From contig JAVBOM010000057.1 in the NCBI GenBank assembly GCA_031550535.1, forward strand, positions 11,324 through 75,323: 64,000 nucleotides of DNA. Direction: 5' to 3'. Position 1 is the first letter of the stretch, and each line of letters begins with the position of its first letter. This DNA comes from Avichristensenella sp031550535 (lineage in GTDB: Bacteria > Bacillota > Clostridia > Christensenellales > Aristaeellaceae). Shown here piece by piece: positions 1-7,833 of this stretch. The notes beneath the pieces are model-generated. The model searched no databases, was not told the origin of the DNA, and saw nothing but the letters and a program-made list of their open reading frames with translations. Both the position numbers and the translations under genes were made by a program.

Positions 1-1787
1 TTGGCGACGGCGCGATCGGCTGCGGTCCGGTGTGGGAGGCGATGAACTTCGCCGCCATGGACCAGCTTACTAAGCTCTGGGACGACGACATGAAGGGCGG
101 CCTGCCCATCCTGTTCAACATCTACAACAACGCCTACGGCATGGGCGGCCAGACGCGCGGCGAGACGATGGCATATGATTTTCTCGCGCGGATCGGCGCG
201 GGCATCGCGCCAAACCAGATGAACGCCGAGCGCGTGGACGGCTTCAACCCGCTGGCCGTGATCGAAGCCACGGGCCGCAAGAAGGACAAGCTGCTCCGCC
301 GCGAAGGCCCCGCGCTGCTGGATGTGGTGACGTACCGCTTTGGCGGGCATTCGCCGTCGGACGCTTCCACGTACCGCACGAAGGAAGAGATCGACGCGTG
401 GATGGCGGTGGACCCGCTGATCACGTTCCGCGCGCAGATGGTCGAGGCGGGTGTCGCGACGGAATCGGAATGCGACGCGGTGCTGAAGGAAGCGGAGGCC
501 GCCGTCTTCGGCGCGTTTTCGAAGGCCATCGACCCTGCGGTTTCGCCCCGGCTGAACCTGGCGCGGAACCCGGACGCGATCGGCGACCTGATGTTCACGA
601 ACGGCCACATTCCGTCGATGGAAAACCGCGCGCCCGACGTGCTGATGGCGAAGGCGGACAACCCGCGCGTGCAAGCCATCGCGAAAAAGGAGCGGTTCCA
701 CCTGGACAAGGACGGCAAGCCCGTGTCCAAGAACCGGATCTATCAGCTTCGCGACGGCATTTTCGAGGCCATCATCGACAAGTACTACGAGGACCCGACG
801 CTCATCAGCTACGGCGAGGACGTGCGCGACTGGGGCGGCGCGTTCGCCGTGTACCGTGGGCTGACCGAGGCGCTGCCGTACCACCGACTGTTCAATTCGC
901 CGATTTCCGAGGGCGCGATTGTCGGCGGGGCTGTGGGGTACGCGATGTGCGGCGGCCGCGTGATTGCCGAACTGATGTACTGTGACTTCCTGGGCCGCGC
1001 GGGCGACGAGGTGTTCAACCAGATGTCCAAATGGCAGGCCATGAGCGCGGACGTGCTGAAGATGCCGGTCGTGCTCCGCGTATCCGTCGGCTCCAAGTAC
1101 GGCGCGCAGCATTCGCAGGACTGGTCCAGCCTGTGCGCGCACATTCCGGGGCTGAAGGTCGTGTTCCCGGCCACGCCGTACGACGCCAAGGGGCTGATGA
1201 ACGCCGCGCTGTCCGGCACGGACCCGGTGGTATTTCTGGAAAGCCAGCGCATTTATGATATCGGCGAGCAGTTCCATCAGGAAGGTGTGCCGGAAGGGTA
1301 TTACGAGATCCCGATCGGCCAGCCGGACATCAAGCGGGCGGGCAAGGACATCACGATCCTATCCATTGGCGCGACGCTGTACCGCGTGATCGACGCGGCA
1401 AAGACGCTATCGGAGAAATACGGCATGGAGGCCGAGGTGATCGACGCGCGGTCGCTGGTGCCGTTCGACTATGATCTGCTGCTCGCGTCCGTGAAAAAGA
1501 CGGGCCGCCTGGTGCTGGCGTCCGACGCGTGCAGCCGTGGCAGCTTCCTGGCGGACATCGCGCGCAATGTCACGGAGATGGCGTTTGACGACCTGGACGC
1601 GCCGCCCGTGGTCATTGGCGCGAAGAACTGGATCACCCCGGCGCACGAATTGGAAACGTCGTTCTTCCCGCAGCCGGCATGGATTCTGGACGCGATCCAC
1701 GCGAAGATCGTGCCGCTGCCGGGGCACGTGACGGCGACGAACCAGACGCAGGGGGAACAGCGGCGGCAGGCAAGGGAAGGCGTGTAA
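1..1787 (+). CDS. 2-oxoacid dehydrogenase E1, fused alpha-beta (5' partial)
   Basis: Thiamine-diphosphate E1 component of a pyruvate, acetoin or branched-chain 2-oxoacid dehydrogenase complex, with alpha and beta subunits on one chain. The frame is open from position 3, so the N-terminus lies outside the window. The first visible codons give GDGAIGCGPVWEAMNF, the start of the TPP motif, followed by the closing pair in NIYNNAYGMGG. The beta half begins near codon 240 with LISYGEDV and has the conserved His in KYGAQHSQDW. A transketolase C-terminal domain follows (ITILSIGATLYR, VIDARSLVPFD). Standard E1 subunits are separate proteins of about 330 residues each, so this is a fusion. No E2 or E3 gene follows; a secreted protein starts 29 bp later. 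Substrate cannot be decided from sequence. Confidence 0.9.
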   Translation, partial: GDGAIGCGPVWEAMNFAAMDQLTKLWDDDMKGGLPILFNIYNNAYGMGGQTRGETMAYDFLARIGAGIAPNQMNAERVDGFNPLAVIEATGRKKDKLLRREGPALLDVVTYRFGGHSPSDASTYRTKEEIDAWMAVDPLITFRAQMVEAGVATESECDAVLKEAEAAVFGAFSKAIDPAVSPRLNLARNPDAIGDLMFTNGHIPSMENRAPDVLMAKADNPRVQAIAKKERFHLDKDGKPVSKNRIYQLRDGIFEAIIDKYYEDPTLISYGEDVRDWGGAFAVYRGLTEALPYHRLFNSPISEGAIVGGAVGYAMCGGRVIAELMYCDFLGRAGDEVFNQMSKWQAMSADVLKMPVVLRVSVGSKYGAQHSQDWSSLCAHIPGLKVVFPATPYDAKGLMNAALSGTDPVVFLESQRIYDIGEQFHQEGVPEGYYEIPIGQPDIKRAGKDITILSIGATLYRVIDAAKTLSEKYGMEAEVIDARSLVPFDYDLLLASVKKTGRLVLASDACSRGSFLADIARNVTEMAFDDLDAPPVVIGAKNWITPAHELETSFFPQPAWILDAIHAKIVPLPGHVTATNQTQGEQRRQAREGV

Positions 1788-1816
1788 GCGCGCGCGAAAC
1801 AAAAGAGGTGAACAGC

Positions 1817-2428
1817 ATGAAGAAAACATCCAACATGGCCGTTTGGTCCGTGATTCTCGTGCTTGTAACGCTGCTTGCGGTGCCTTCCGCGTGGGCGGCG
1901 GAGGTGGACGACAGCTTCCTTCTGAAAAGCGCCCTTTACGGCGCCGCGACATGGGCGGACGTAAGGGACGGCTTCGACACGCTGACCGAAGCCGAGCGCG
2001 CGGACTTCTTGGGGGACTACGACGGGCCGATTGACCGGCTGCTGCACGTGCAGACCCGCGACCCGGCGAGGCGCGAGGGTGACGGGATCGTGGGCCTGTG
2101 GATGCTCGTGCCGGAGGACGGGCCGGCGGCCGAGGCGTACTTCGGCAAATGCATCCGCTTTCGCCTGGATGAGGGTTCCTTCCCGGACAATGGGGTGATC
2201 GTGACGCCGGCCCTGTTCGAAATTGCGGGCGAGGTGGCCGAAGGATTCATCCAAGCGATCGGGACGGATTATATGATCCTGAACCCCTACGGCGGCGGCG
2301 AGACCCTCCGCATCGCGCTGACGCCGGACACACAGTGGACGGGGAACCTTCACGCGGGCGGCACGTGCGAAGTGCTGTATGACCCGGACGCGATGACCGC
2401 GTTTGTCTTTTCGGAGGCGAATGGGTGA
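1817..2428 (+). CDS. small secreted protein of unknown function
   Basis: A 203-residue protein I do not recognise. Residues 1-28 form a signal peptide: a Lys-Lys start, a hydrophobic core and an AWA-AE cleavage site. The mature part is acidic, with no membrane segment or cysteine motif. The ATG at 1817 is chosen because AAAGAGG sits just upstream and because it begins the signal peptide; the frame is open further 5' but only as a shadow of the E1 gene. It lies 29 bp after the E1 gene and could be cotranscribed. The mature region has small beta-rich stretches such as DYMILNPYGGGET, suggesting a compact extracellular domain, but this is only an impression. Confidence 0.75.
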   Translation: MKKTSNMAVWSVILVLVTLLAVPSAWAAEVDDSFLLKSALYGAATWADVRDGFDTLTEAERADFLGDYDGPIDRLLHVQTRDPARREGDGIVGLWMLVPEDGPAAEAYFGKCIRFRLDEGSFPDNGVIVTPALFEIAGEVAEGFIQAIGTDYMILNPYGGGETLRIALTPDTQWTGNLHAGGTCEVLYDPDAMTAFVFSEANG

Positions 2429-2490
2429 GCGGAGCAGCGAATTCCACGCAGTAAAAAGCTAATCATGCTATAAGCAAAGGAGTGACCCCC

Positions 2491-3909
2491 ATGAGCGACA
2501 CAAAGATGATCCGCCTGGACGTGAACCACATGATGGCCGATTTCATCGGTATGAACTACGGCGTGGACCCCTTGGCCGTGGACGCGCTGGCAGAGGTGGC
2601 GATGGCCGCGCAGACGCGCGTGCAGCAGGCGCGGGGCACGGGCATGCTCGGCTGGATGGACCTGCCGTACATGTCCGGCGACATTCTGGACAAGCTGGAA
2701 GCCTCGGCGAAGCGTGTGCGCGAACAATTCGACGCGTTCGTGGTGCTGGGTATCGGCGGCTCCGCGCTGGGCCCCATCGCCGTGCAGCAGGCGCTGAACC
2801 ACCTGCGCTGGAACGAACTGCCGGGGGACAAGCGGAACGGCCCGAAGCTGTATGTCGAGGATAACGTGGACCCGGAGCGCATGGCGTCGCTGCTGGATGT
2901 CATTGATCCGAAAAAGACGTGCTTCAACATCATCACCAAGTCGGGCGAGACGGCGGAGACGATGAGCCAGTACCTGATCGTGTCCGACCTGCTGAGGCGC
3001 ACGGTGGGGGATGGCTGGCAGCGGCACATCATCGCCACGACGGACGCGGCGCGCGGCAACCTCATCAAGCTGGCCAAAACCGAGGGGTTCGACACGTTCA
3101 TCCTGCCCGCCAGCGTGGGCGGCCGCTTCTCCGAAATGTCGCCAGTGGGCCTTTTGGCGGCGGCGGTGTGCGGCATAGACATCCGCGCGATGCTCGAAGG
3201 CGCGAAAATGATCGACAAGGCGTGCCAGTGTGTGGACGTATGGAAGAACCCGGCGCTGCTGGAAGCGGTGCTGCAGTACATCTGCATGACGGACATGGAC
3301 GTGAACATCCAGGTCATGCTGCCGTACGCCGACAGCCTCAAATCCATCGCCGATTGGTTCTGCCAGCTCTGGGCCGAAAGCCTGGGCAAGAACGTGACGC
3401 GCCGGGGTATGGCCGTGAATGTCGGCCAGACGCCCGTGAAGGCGCTGGGCGTGACGGACCAGCACTCGCAGTTGCAGTTGTATACCGAGGGGCCGTACGA
3501 CAAGGTCGTCACGTTCCTGAAGGTGGAAAAGTTCCGCGCGGAAACGGTGATTCCGCACGGTTGCGAAGAGTTCCCGAACGTGGCGTTCCTGGGCGGCAAG
3601 ACGCACAATCAGTTGATCGAGGCGGAGCGGCAGGGCACGGAGTACGCGCTGTACAAGGCGGGCCGGATGAACCAGACGATCATCCTGCCGGAGGTGTCCG
3701 CCAGCACGATCGGCCAGCTGCTGTATTTCTTCGAGATGGTGACCGCGTACGCGGGCGAGCTGCTGGACATCGATGCGTTCAACCAGCCGGGCGTGGAGGA
3801 ATCCAAGCTGGCGTCGTTCGCGGTGCTCGGCCATCCGGATGAGAAATACGCGGGCAAGCGCCGGGAGATGGCGGGAAGGCCCGAGGCGAGGGAGAAGTAC
3901 ACACTATAA
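2491..3909 (+). CDS. pgi: glucose-6-phosphate isomerase
   Basis: Interconverts glucose 6-phosphate and fructose 6-phosphate in glycolysis and gluconeogenesis. The 472-residue length fits bacterial PGI. Visible motifs are the sugar-phosphate-binding segment VVLGIGGSALGPIAVQQAL, the first PGI signature around GGRFSEMSPVGLLAA, and the second signature FNQPGVEESK near the C-terminus. The ATG at 2491 is preferred over the GTG at 2482 because AAAGGAG at 2475-2481 is correctly spaced for it. It is followed by a bidirectional hairpin terminator shared with the convergent gene, so it is probably the last gene of its transcript. Confidence 0.96.
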   Translation: MSDTKMIRLDVNHMMADFIGMNYGVDPLAVDALAEVAMAAQTRVQQARGTGMLGWMDLPYMSGDILDKLEASAKRVREQFDAFVVLGIGGSALGPIAVQQALNHLRWNELPGDKRNGPKLYVEDNVDPERMASLLDVIDPKKTCFNIITKSGETAETMSQYLIVSDLLRRTVGDGWQRHIIATTDAARGNLIKLAKTEGFDTFILPASVGGRFSEMSPVGLLAAAVCGIDIRAMLEGAKMIDKACQCVDVWKNPALLEAVLQYICMTDMDVNIQVMLPYADSLKSIADWFCQLWAESLGKNVTRRGMAVNVGQTPVKALGVTDQHSQLQLYTEGPYDKVVTFLKVEKFRAETVIPHGCEEFPNVAFLGGKTHNQLIEAERQGTEYALYKAGRMNQTIILPEVSASTIGQLLYFFEMVTAYAGELLDIDAFNQPGVEESKLASFAVLGHPDEKYAGKRREMAGRPEAREKYTL

Positions 3910-3925
3910 GCAGTGATGGATAGAA

Positions 3926-3965
3926 CAAACAAGCGGCCATGCGCATGCGCGTGGCCGCTTGTTTT
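3926..3965. terminator. bidirectional hairpin terminator
   Basis: A 12-bp perfect inverted repeat, AACAAGCGGCCA (3928-3939) pairing with TGGCCGCTTGTT (3952-3963), is flanked by A-rich and T-rich ends. It lies between pgi (plus) and the convergent flavodoxin-fold gene (minus) and can serve both. Confidence 0.85.
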
Positions 3966-3972
3966 GCCGCGC

Positions 3973-4605
3973 TTATTCCGTATCCAGTTCCAGCCGCCTG
4001 TACAGGTCCTTGCGCGTCAGCCCGTTCCGCTTTCCCTCGGCCACCCAATTGCGATTGCCGCCGACGATGTATAGCTGGCGCGGGCAGTTCACCTCCGCAA
4101 ACGCGTCCTCGCCCGTACTCAGCGCCGAGATGTCCATCGCGAGCGCGTCAACCGCCGCCCCACAGTCCCTCAACATACCGGTGCCCAGCTTCATTGAGGT
4201 CGCCATGCCGCCCCCGCCGATGCCCAGGCCGCGCCCCCAGCGCAGCCCCGCCCGCTCGCACCACTGCCGCATCATTTGCAGCGTGAGCCGGTTTTGCCGC
4301 GCCTCAAAAAAGCCGCAGTTGGCGACGGCGTAGACCGTGGAACCCGGGCAGGCGTCCTTCACCAGCGGTTCCGCCTCGACGAGCCATTGCAGCAGAAACG
4401 ACATGATGCCATCCACATACAGCGGAAACGCGAACACGAGCGCGTCGCACCCGGCGCCGGCTTGCATATCCTCGGCCACGGGTTTCCTGCCCGCCTTCAG
4501 CCAGACCGCCTCGTGCGCGCCGCACCGGCCTTGAATCTCCCGGAGCAGATGTTCGGACGCGCTCTTTTCCGCCTTCGGGCTGCCGATAATGTACGCAATC
4601 TTCAT
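3973..4605 (-). CDS. flavodoxin-fold NAD(P)H-dependent oxidoreductase-like protein
   Basis: A 210-residue protein with a flavodoxin-like fold. It starts MKIAYIIGSPKAEKSAS, the FMN-phosphate-binding loop of the NADPH-dependent FMN reductase group. DALVFAFPLYVDGIMSFLLQ and VYAVANCGFFEARQN correspond to the later flavin-contacting strands. The ATG overlaps the stop of the upstream gene by 4 bp (ATGA at 4602-4605), so the two are translationally coupled and may act together. The electron acceptor cannot be deduced. It ends at the shared terminator with pgi. Confidence 0.8.
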   Translation of the reverse strand: MKIAYIIGSPKAEKSASEHLLREIQGRCGAHEAVWLKAGRKPVAEDMQAGAGCDALVFAFPLYVDGIMSFLLQWLVEAEPLVKDACPGSTVYAVANCGFFEARQNRLTLQMMRQWCERAGLRWGRGLGIGGGGMATSMKLGTGMLRDCGAAVDALAMDISALSTGEDAFAEVNCPRQLYIVGGNRNWVAEGKRNGLTRKDLYRRLELDTE

Positions 4606-5108
4606 AGGACTGCTCCTTTCAGCGCGTCAGGTGAGGGATAAAACCGCGCTTCGTGTCCGGTCGCGCTCAGGTTCAGCGCGTTCGCGGCGATCAACCCGGT
4701 GGCGATTTCGCGCTCGGCATCGTTGATGTCGCCGTAAAAATGACCGTGCACCGTGAACTTGTTGTCGTACCGGCGGGGGTGGTGCATCTCGCCGCCCACG
4801 AGATGGAAAAACGGCAACGAGCACCCGATGCTGCGCTCCATCGCCGCCTTGACTGTAGGGGAGACCCCACCATACCGGCAACGGCTGACGAGTATCAGCT
4901 CCCGGCAGGACCCGAGGAAACTGGGCAGCACGCTCGCGCGGTCCTTGATGACGCACGCGCCGGGCGTCTTGATCCAGCAACCGAAGCAGCCGACGCAGCG
5001 GGCGACCATCGGTTCCGCCGCGAACGCACGGACATCCTCCGGCAGCGACGGAAAGACGGCCGCCGCCTCGTCCGGCAGGAGATCATGGATGAGCAATCTG
5101 TATAGCAT
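4602..5108 (-). CDS. flavodoxin-fold protein with Cys-rich loop
   Basis: A 168-residue relative of the NADPH-dependent FMN reductase/flavodoxin superfamily. The segment CVGCFGCWIKTPGACVIKD carries the C-x-x-C-x-x-C pattern seen in iron-sulfur flavoproteins and related reductases. ELILVSRCRYGGVSPTVKAAMERS matches the flavin-binding region. The start at 5108 is chosen because GAGGAGGT lies 5 bases upstream; the frame is open 11 codons further but without a ribosome binding site. First gene of a two-gene minus-strand unit. A flavin-dependent redox role is inferred from the fold only. Confidence 0.78.
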   Translation of the reverse strand: MLYRLLIHDLLPDEAAAVFPSLPEDVRAFAAEPMVARCVGCFGCWIKTPGACVIKDRASVLPSFLGSCRELILVSRCRYGGVSPTVKAAMERSIGCSLPFFHLVGGEMHHPRRYDNKFTVHGHFYGDINDAEREIATGLIAANALNLSATGHEARFYPSPDALKGAVL

Positions 5109-5198
5109 GCGGCACCTCCTCAATTGACTACAGCGTAGCACAACTGAAAAGGTGCCGCATTAGCGAACCATTAGAATTGGCAAACAGATTTTCCAGAT

Positions 5199-6584
5199 TT
5201 ACCCATTTTTTTCGATCTGCTCGTTCAGCTCGTTAATATTGCCGCAACCCATGGTCAGCACCACGTCGCCGGGGCGCCAGTGCGCGCGCAAATACGCCTC
5301 CGTATCCGCGAACGTGGGGGTGAGGCGGACGCTTTTGCCCGTCTTTTCGATCGCCTCCACCAGCATCCGGCTGTGGATGTCGCCGGGGTCCTTTTCCCGC
5401 GCGGCGTAGATGTCCGTGATGAGGATTTCGTCCGCGTCGTCGCAGCAATGGATGTACTCTGAAAACAACCGCTTCACCCGTGAATACGTGTGCGGCTGCA
5501 TGACGGCCCACAGGCGGGTGTGCGGCTGCCGCTTGATGACGGACAGCGCGCCGCGCATTTCTGTGGGGTTGTGGCCATGGTCGTGGTAGAGCTTGACGCC
5601 CTGGACGGTGCCCGTGTGTTCCAGCCGCCTGTGCACGCCCGCGAACGCCGACAGCCCGGCGGCCGCCTTCTCCGGCGGCACGCCGAGCACGTGCGCGGCG
5701 GTCAGCGCGGCCAGCGCGTTGACCACATTGAACGTCCCGCCGACGCGCAAACTGACCCGCGCGACGGCCTTGCCGCCCATCACAACATCGAATTGCCCGC
5801 ACCCCAGGTCGTCATACGTGAGGTTCGCGGGCCGGACTTTATTCTTTTCGCCCAGGCCGAACGTGATGGCCGTGCATGCTGCGCCCCGGAGGACTTCGGC
5901 CACGCGCGGGTCGTCCCCGTTGCCAATGGCGAAGCCTGTGGGCGGCACCAGCGCGACAAACCGCGCAAACGCCTCCTGGATGTCGTCGATGTCGCGGTAG
6001 TAATCCAGGTGATCCGCTTCGATATTGAGCACCACGGCGACGGTCGGCCGCATCTCCAGAAAGCTGCGGTGGAACTCGCACGCCTCGGCGATCACCACAT
6101 CGCGCCCGCCCAGCCGTGTGCCGCCGCCGATCACGTCAAAGCTGCCGCCTAGATGCACGGCCGGGTCCCGGTCCGCGTCAATCAATACCTGGGCGAGCAT
6201 GGCCGTGGTGGTCGTCTTGCCGTGCGTGCCCGACACGCCGACCGCCTGCGCGTACCCGCGCATGAGCTGGCCTAGCAGCGTGGACCGCTCCATCTCCGGG
6301 ATGCCGAGGCGGGCAGCCTCCCGCCGCTCCGGATTGTCCGGCGCGATGGCGGCGGAATAGATAATCAGATCCGCGCCGCGCACGTTTTCCGCCTTATGGC
6401 CGATGACTACGGGAATGCCGCTTTCGCGCACTTTCTGGGCAAGATAGGATTCGTAGTTGTCCGACCCGGTGACCGAATAACCCTGACACTGCAAAAGGCC
6501 CGCCAAGCCCGACATCGAGCTCCCGCCGATGCCGATCATGTGCAGCCGCTTGCCCGTATAATCCTCAATCGGATGCTGCGACAA
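5199..6584 (-). CDS. murC: UDP-N-acetylmuramate--L-alanine ligase
   Basis: ATP-dependent addition of L-Ala to UDP-MurNAc, the first peptide step of peptidoglycan precursor synthesis in the cytoplasm. The nucleotide-sugar domain begins HMIGIGGSSMSGLAGLLQ. The ATP P-loop is VGVSGTHGKTTTTAMLAQ near residue 110, and the central domain has HRSFLEMRPTVAVVLNIEADH. The motif usually written DYxHHPTE reads DHGHNPTE here. I place the start at a TTG (6584) because GGAGG at 6592-6596 is 7 bases upstream and the protein then begins close to the nucleotide-binding strand. Transcribed alone from a promoter at 6680-6709, with a two-hairpin repeat filling the leader. Confidence 0.94.
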   Translation of the reverse strand: MSQHPIEDYTGKRLHMIGIGGSSMSGLAGLLQCQGYSVTGSDNYESYLAQKVRESGIPVVIGHKAENVRGADLIIYSAAIAPDNPERREAARLGIPEMERSTLLGQLMRGYAQAVGVSGTHGKTTTTAMLAQVLIDADRDPAVHLGGSFDVIGGGTRLGGRDVVIAEACEFHRSFLEMRPTVAVVLNIEADHLDYYRDIDDIQEAFARFVALVPPTGFAIGNGDDPRVAEVLRGAACTAITFGLGEKNKVRPANLTYDDLGCGQFDVVMGGKAVARVSLRVGGTFNVVNALAALTAAHVLGVPPEKAAAGLSAFAGVHRRLEHTGTVQGVKLYHDHGHNPTEMRGALSVIKRQPHTRLWAVMQPHTYSRVKRLFSEYIHCCDDADEILITDIYAAREKDPGDIHSRMLVEAIEKTGKSVRLTPTFADTEAYLRAHWRPGDVVLTMGCGNINELNEQIEKNG

Positions 6585-6614
6585 ATAAACGCCTCCATTT
6601 CGCAACGCTTACGC

Positions 6615-6675
6615 GACGGCGGCGCTGATTCGATGAATCAGGCGCCATAAGAGGATTCCTCGCGGAATCCTTACC
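6615..6675 (-). repeat. two-hairpin interspersed element, copy 1
   Basis: On the minus strand, GGATTCCgcgaGGAATCC is followed by a second hairpin whose inner stem is TGATTCatcGAATCA closed by GGCGC/GCGCC. The copy starts where the murC transcript is predicted to start and ends 18 nt before the murC ribosome binding site, so it forms almost the whole 5' UTR. Confidence 0.9.
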
Positions 6676-6679
6676 GCCT

Positions 6680-6709
6680 ATTATACGCCAAGCATGCGCC
6701 ATCCATCAA
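6680..6709 (-). promoter_or_regulatory. murC promoter
   Basis: On the minus strand TTGATG (6704-6709) and TATAAT (6680-6685) are separated by 18 bp, a near-consensus vegetative promoter. The expected start is near 6673, the first bases of the adjacent repeat. Confidence 0.75.
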
Positions 6710-6798
6710 CCATTGCTCGGATTTCGGCGCGAAAAACCTTTGCTTGCCATGGATTGTATTGGACGTGTCTGGTTTTGTACCATATCTAGTATCCAGGC

Positions 6799-6827
6799 TT
6801 GACATCCGCGCGCGTGTCCGGCATAAT
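6799..6827 (+). promoter_or_regulatory. promoter upstream of purR
   Basis: TTGACA (6799-6804), 17 bp, CATAAT (6822-6827). This near-consensus site would give a leader of about 140 nt to purR. The leader contains GC-rich inverted segments at about 6830-6885. The remainder of 6710-6798 shows nothing else recognisable. Confidence 0.7.
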
Positions 6828-6901
6828 AGCGCTGTGCGCCAGAAGCGGCGCGCTTTGTTGCGCCTTGCCAGCGCCGCTCATTCCTGATGTGAAGAAAAAA
6901 C

Positions 6902-6930
6902 TGGAAATACCTGCGCGCTTCGTATATAAT
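6902..6930 (+). promoter_or_regulatory. possible second purR promoter
   Basis: A perfect TATAAT at 6925-6930 with TGGAAA at 6902-6907, 17 bp apart, lies about 45 bp before the purR start. The -35 match is weak, so activity is uncertain. Confidence 0.45.
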
Positions 6931-6974
6931 AGATCGATTGTACATTTGCAGACATCACCCGAGGAGGAACCCAT

Positions 6975-7793
6975 ATGGACCCAGTGCGCCGGAGCGAACG
7001 CCTGGCCGCGATTACGCGGACGCTGGTAGGCGAGCCCAACCGAGTGTTCCCGCTGGCCGAGTTTTGCGGCGTGTTTGACGCGGCGAAATCGACCATCAGC
7101 GAGGATCTGGATATCATCCGCGGCACCATGGACCGCTTCGCGCTGGGCAGCCTGGAGACGATGCCGGGCGCGACCGGCGGCGTGCGCTACCGCCCTATGG
7201 TGGACCGCGAGGCGGGCTACGCGCAGGTGCGGGCGCTGTGCGAACGGCTGGGCGGCCCGGGCCGCGTGCTGCCGGGCGAGCTGCTGTACCTGGCCGACGT
7301 GATCGCCGACCCCATGGTGATCGGCCAGATGGGCAATATCCTGGCGTCCGAGTTCGCGCAGAGCGCGCCGGATTTTGTGCTCACCATGGAGACGCAGGGC
7401 ATTCCGCTGGCGATGATGACCGCGCATGCGCTGCATGTGCCGGTGATCATCGCGCGGCGCAGTAGCAAGGCGTATGAGGGGCCTGCCGTGCATATCACGT
7501 ATCTTGCGGGCACGCAGTTCAAGACCATGTCGCTCGCGCGGCGGCTGGTGCGGCCGGGCCAGCGCGCGCTGCTCGTTGATGACGTGCTCAGAAGCGGCGG
7601 CACGGTCAGCGGCATGCTGGACCTGATGCGCGAGTTTGCCGCCGATGTGGTCGCGACCGCCGTGCTGGTGGGCACGGAGGAGGCGTGCGGGCGCTTTGAG
7701 AACATCAAGCCCCTGATGGTGCTGGAAGCCACCGACGCGGCAACAGGGTCCGCGAGGCTTCGGCCCGGCGACTGGCTGAAACCGGAAAAATAG
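6975..7793 (+). CDS. purR: purine operon repressor PurR
   Basis: A 272-residue transcription factor of the Gram-positive PurR family: an N-terminal winged helix (about residues 1-75, with KSTISEDLDIIRGTM) followed by a phosphoribosyltransferase-like domain. The PRPP-binding loop LLVDDVLRSGGTVSGM is intact near residue 205. In Bacillus the protein represses purine synthesis genes and is released by PRPP. The ATG at 6975 is supported by GAGGAGG at 6961-6967. It heads the purR-glmU-pth-mfd block conserved in Bacillota. Confidence 0.94.
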   Translation: MDPVRRSERLAAITRTLVGEPNRVFPLAEFCGVFDAAKSTISEDLDIIRGTMDRFALGSLETMPGATGGVRYRPMVDREAGYAQVRALCERLGGPGRVLPGELLYLADVIADPMVIGQMGNILASEFAQSAPDFVLTMETQGIPLAMMTAHALHVPVIIARRSSKAYEGPAVHITYLAGTQFKTMSLARRLVRPGQRALLVDDVLRSGGTVSGMLDLMREFAADVVATAVLVGTEEACGRFENIKPLMVLEATDAATGSARLRPGDWLKPEK

Positions 7794-7833
7794 TTTATAC
7801 TATGGTCAACACCACCTCGGAAAGGATGGCAAC

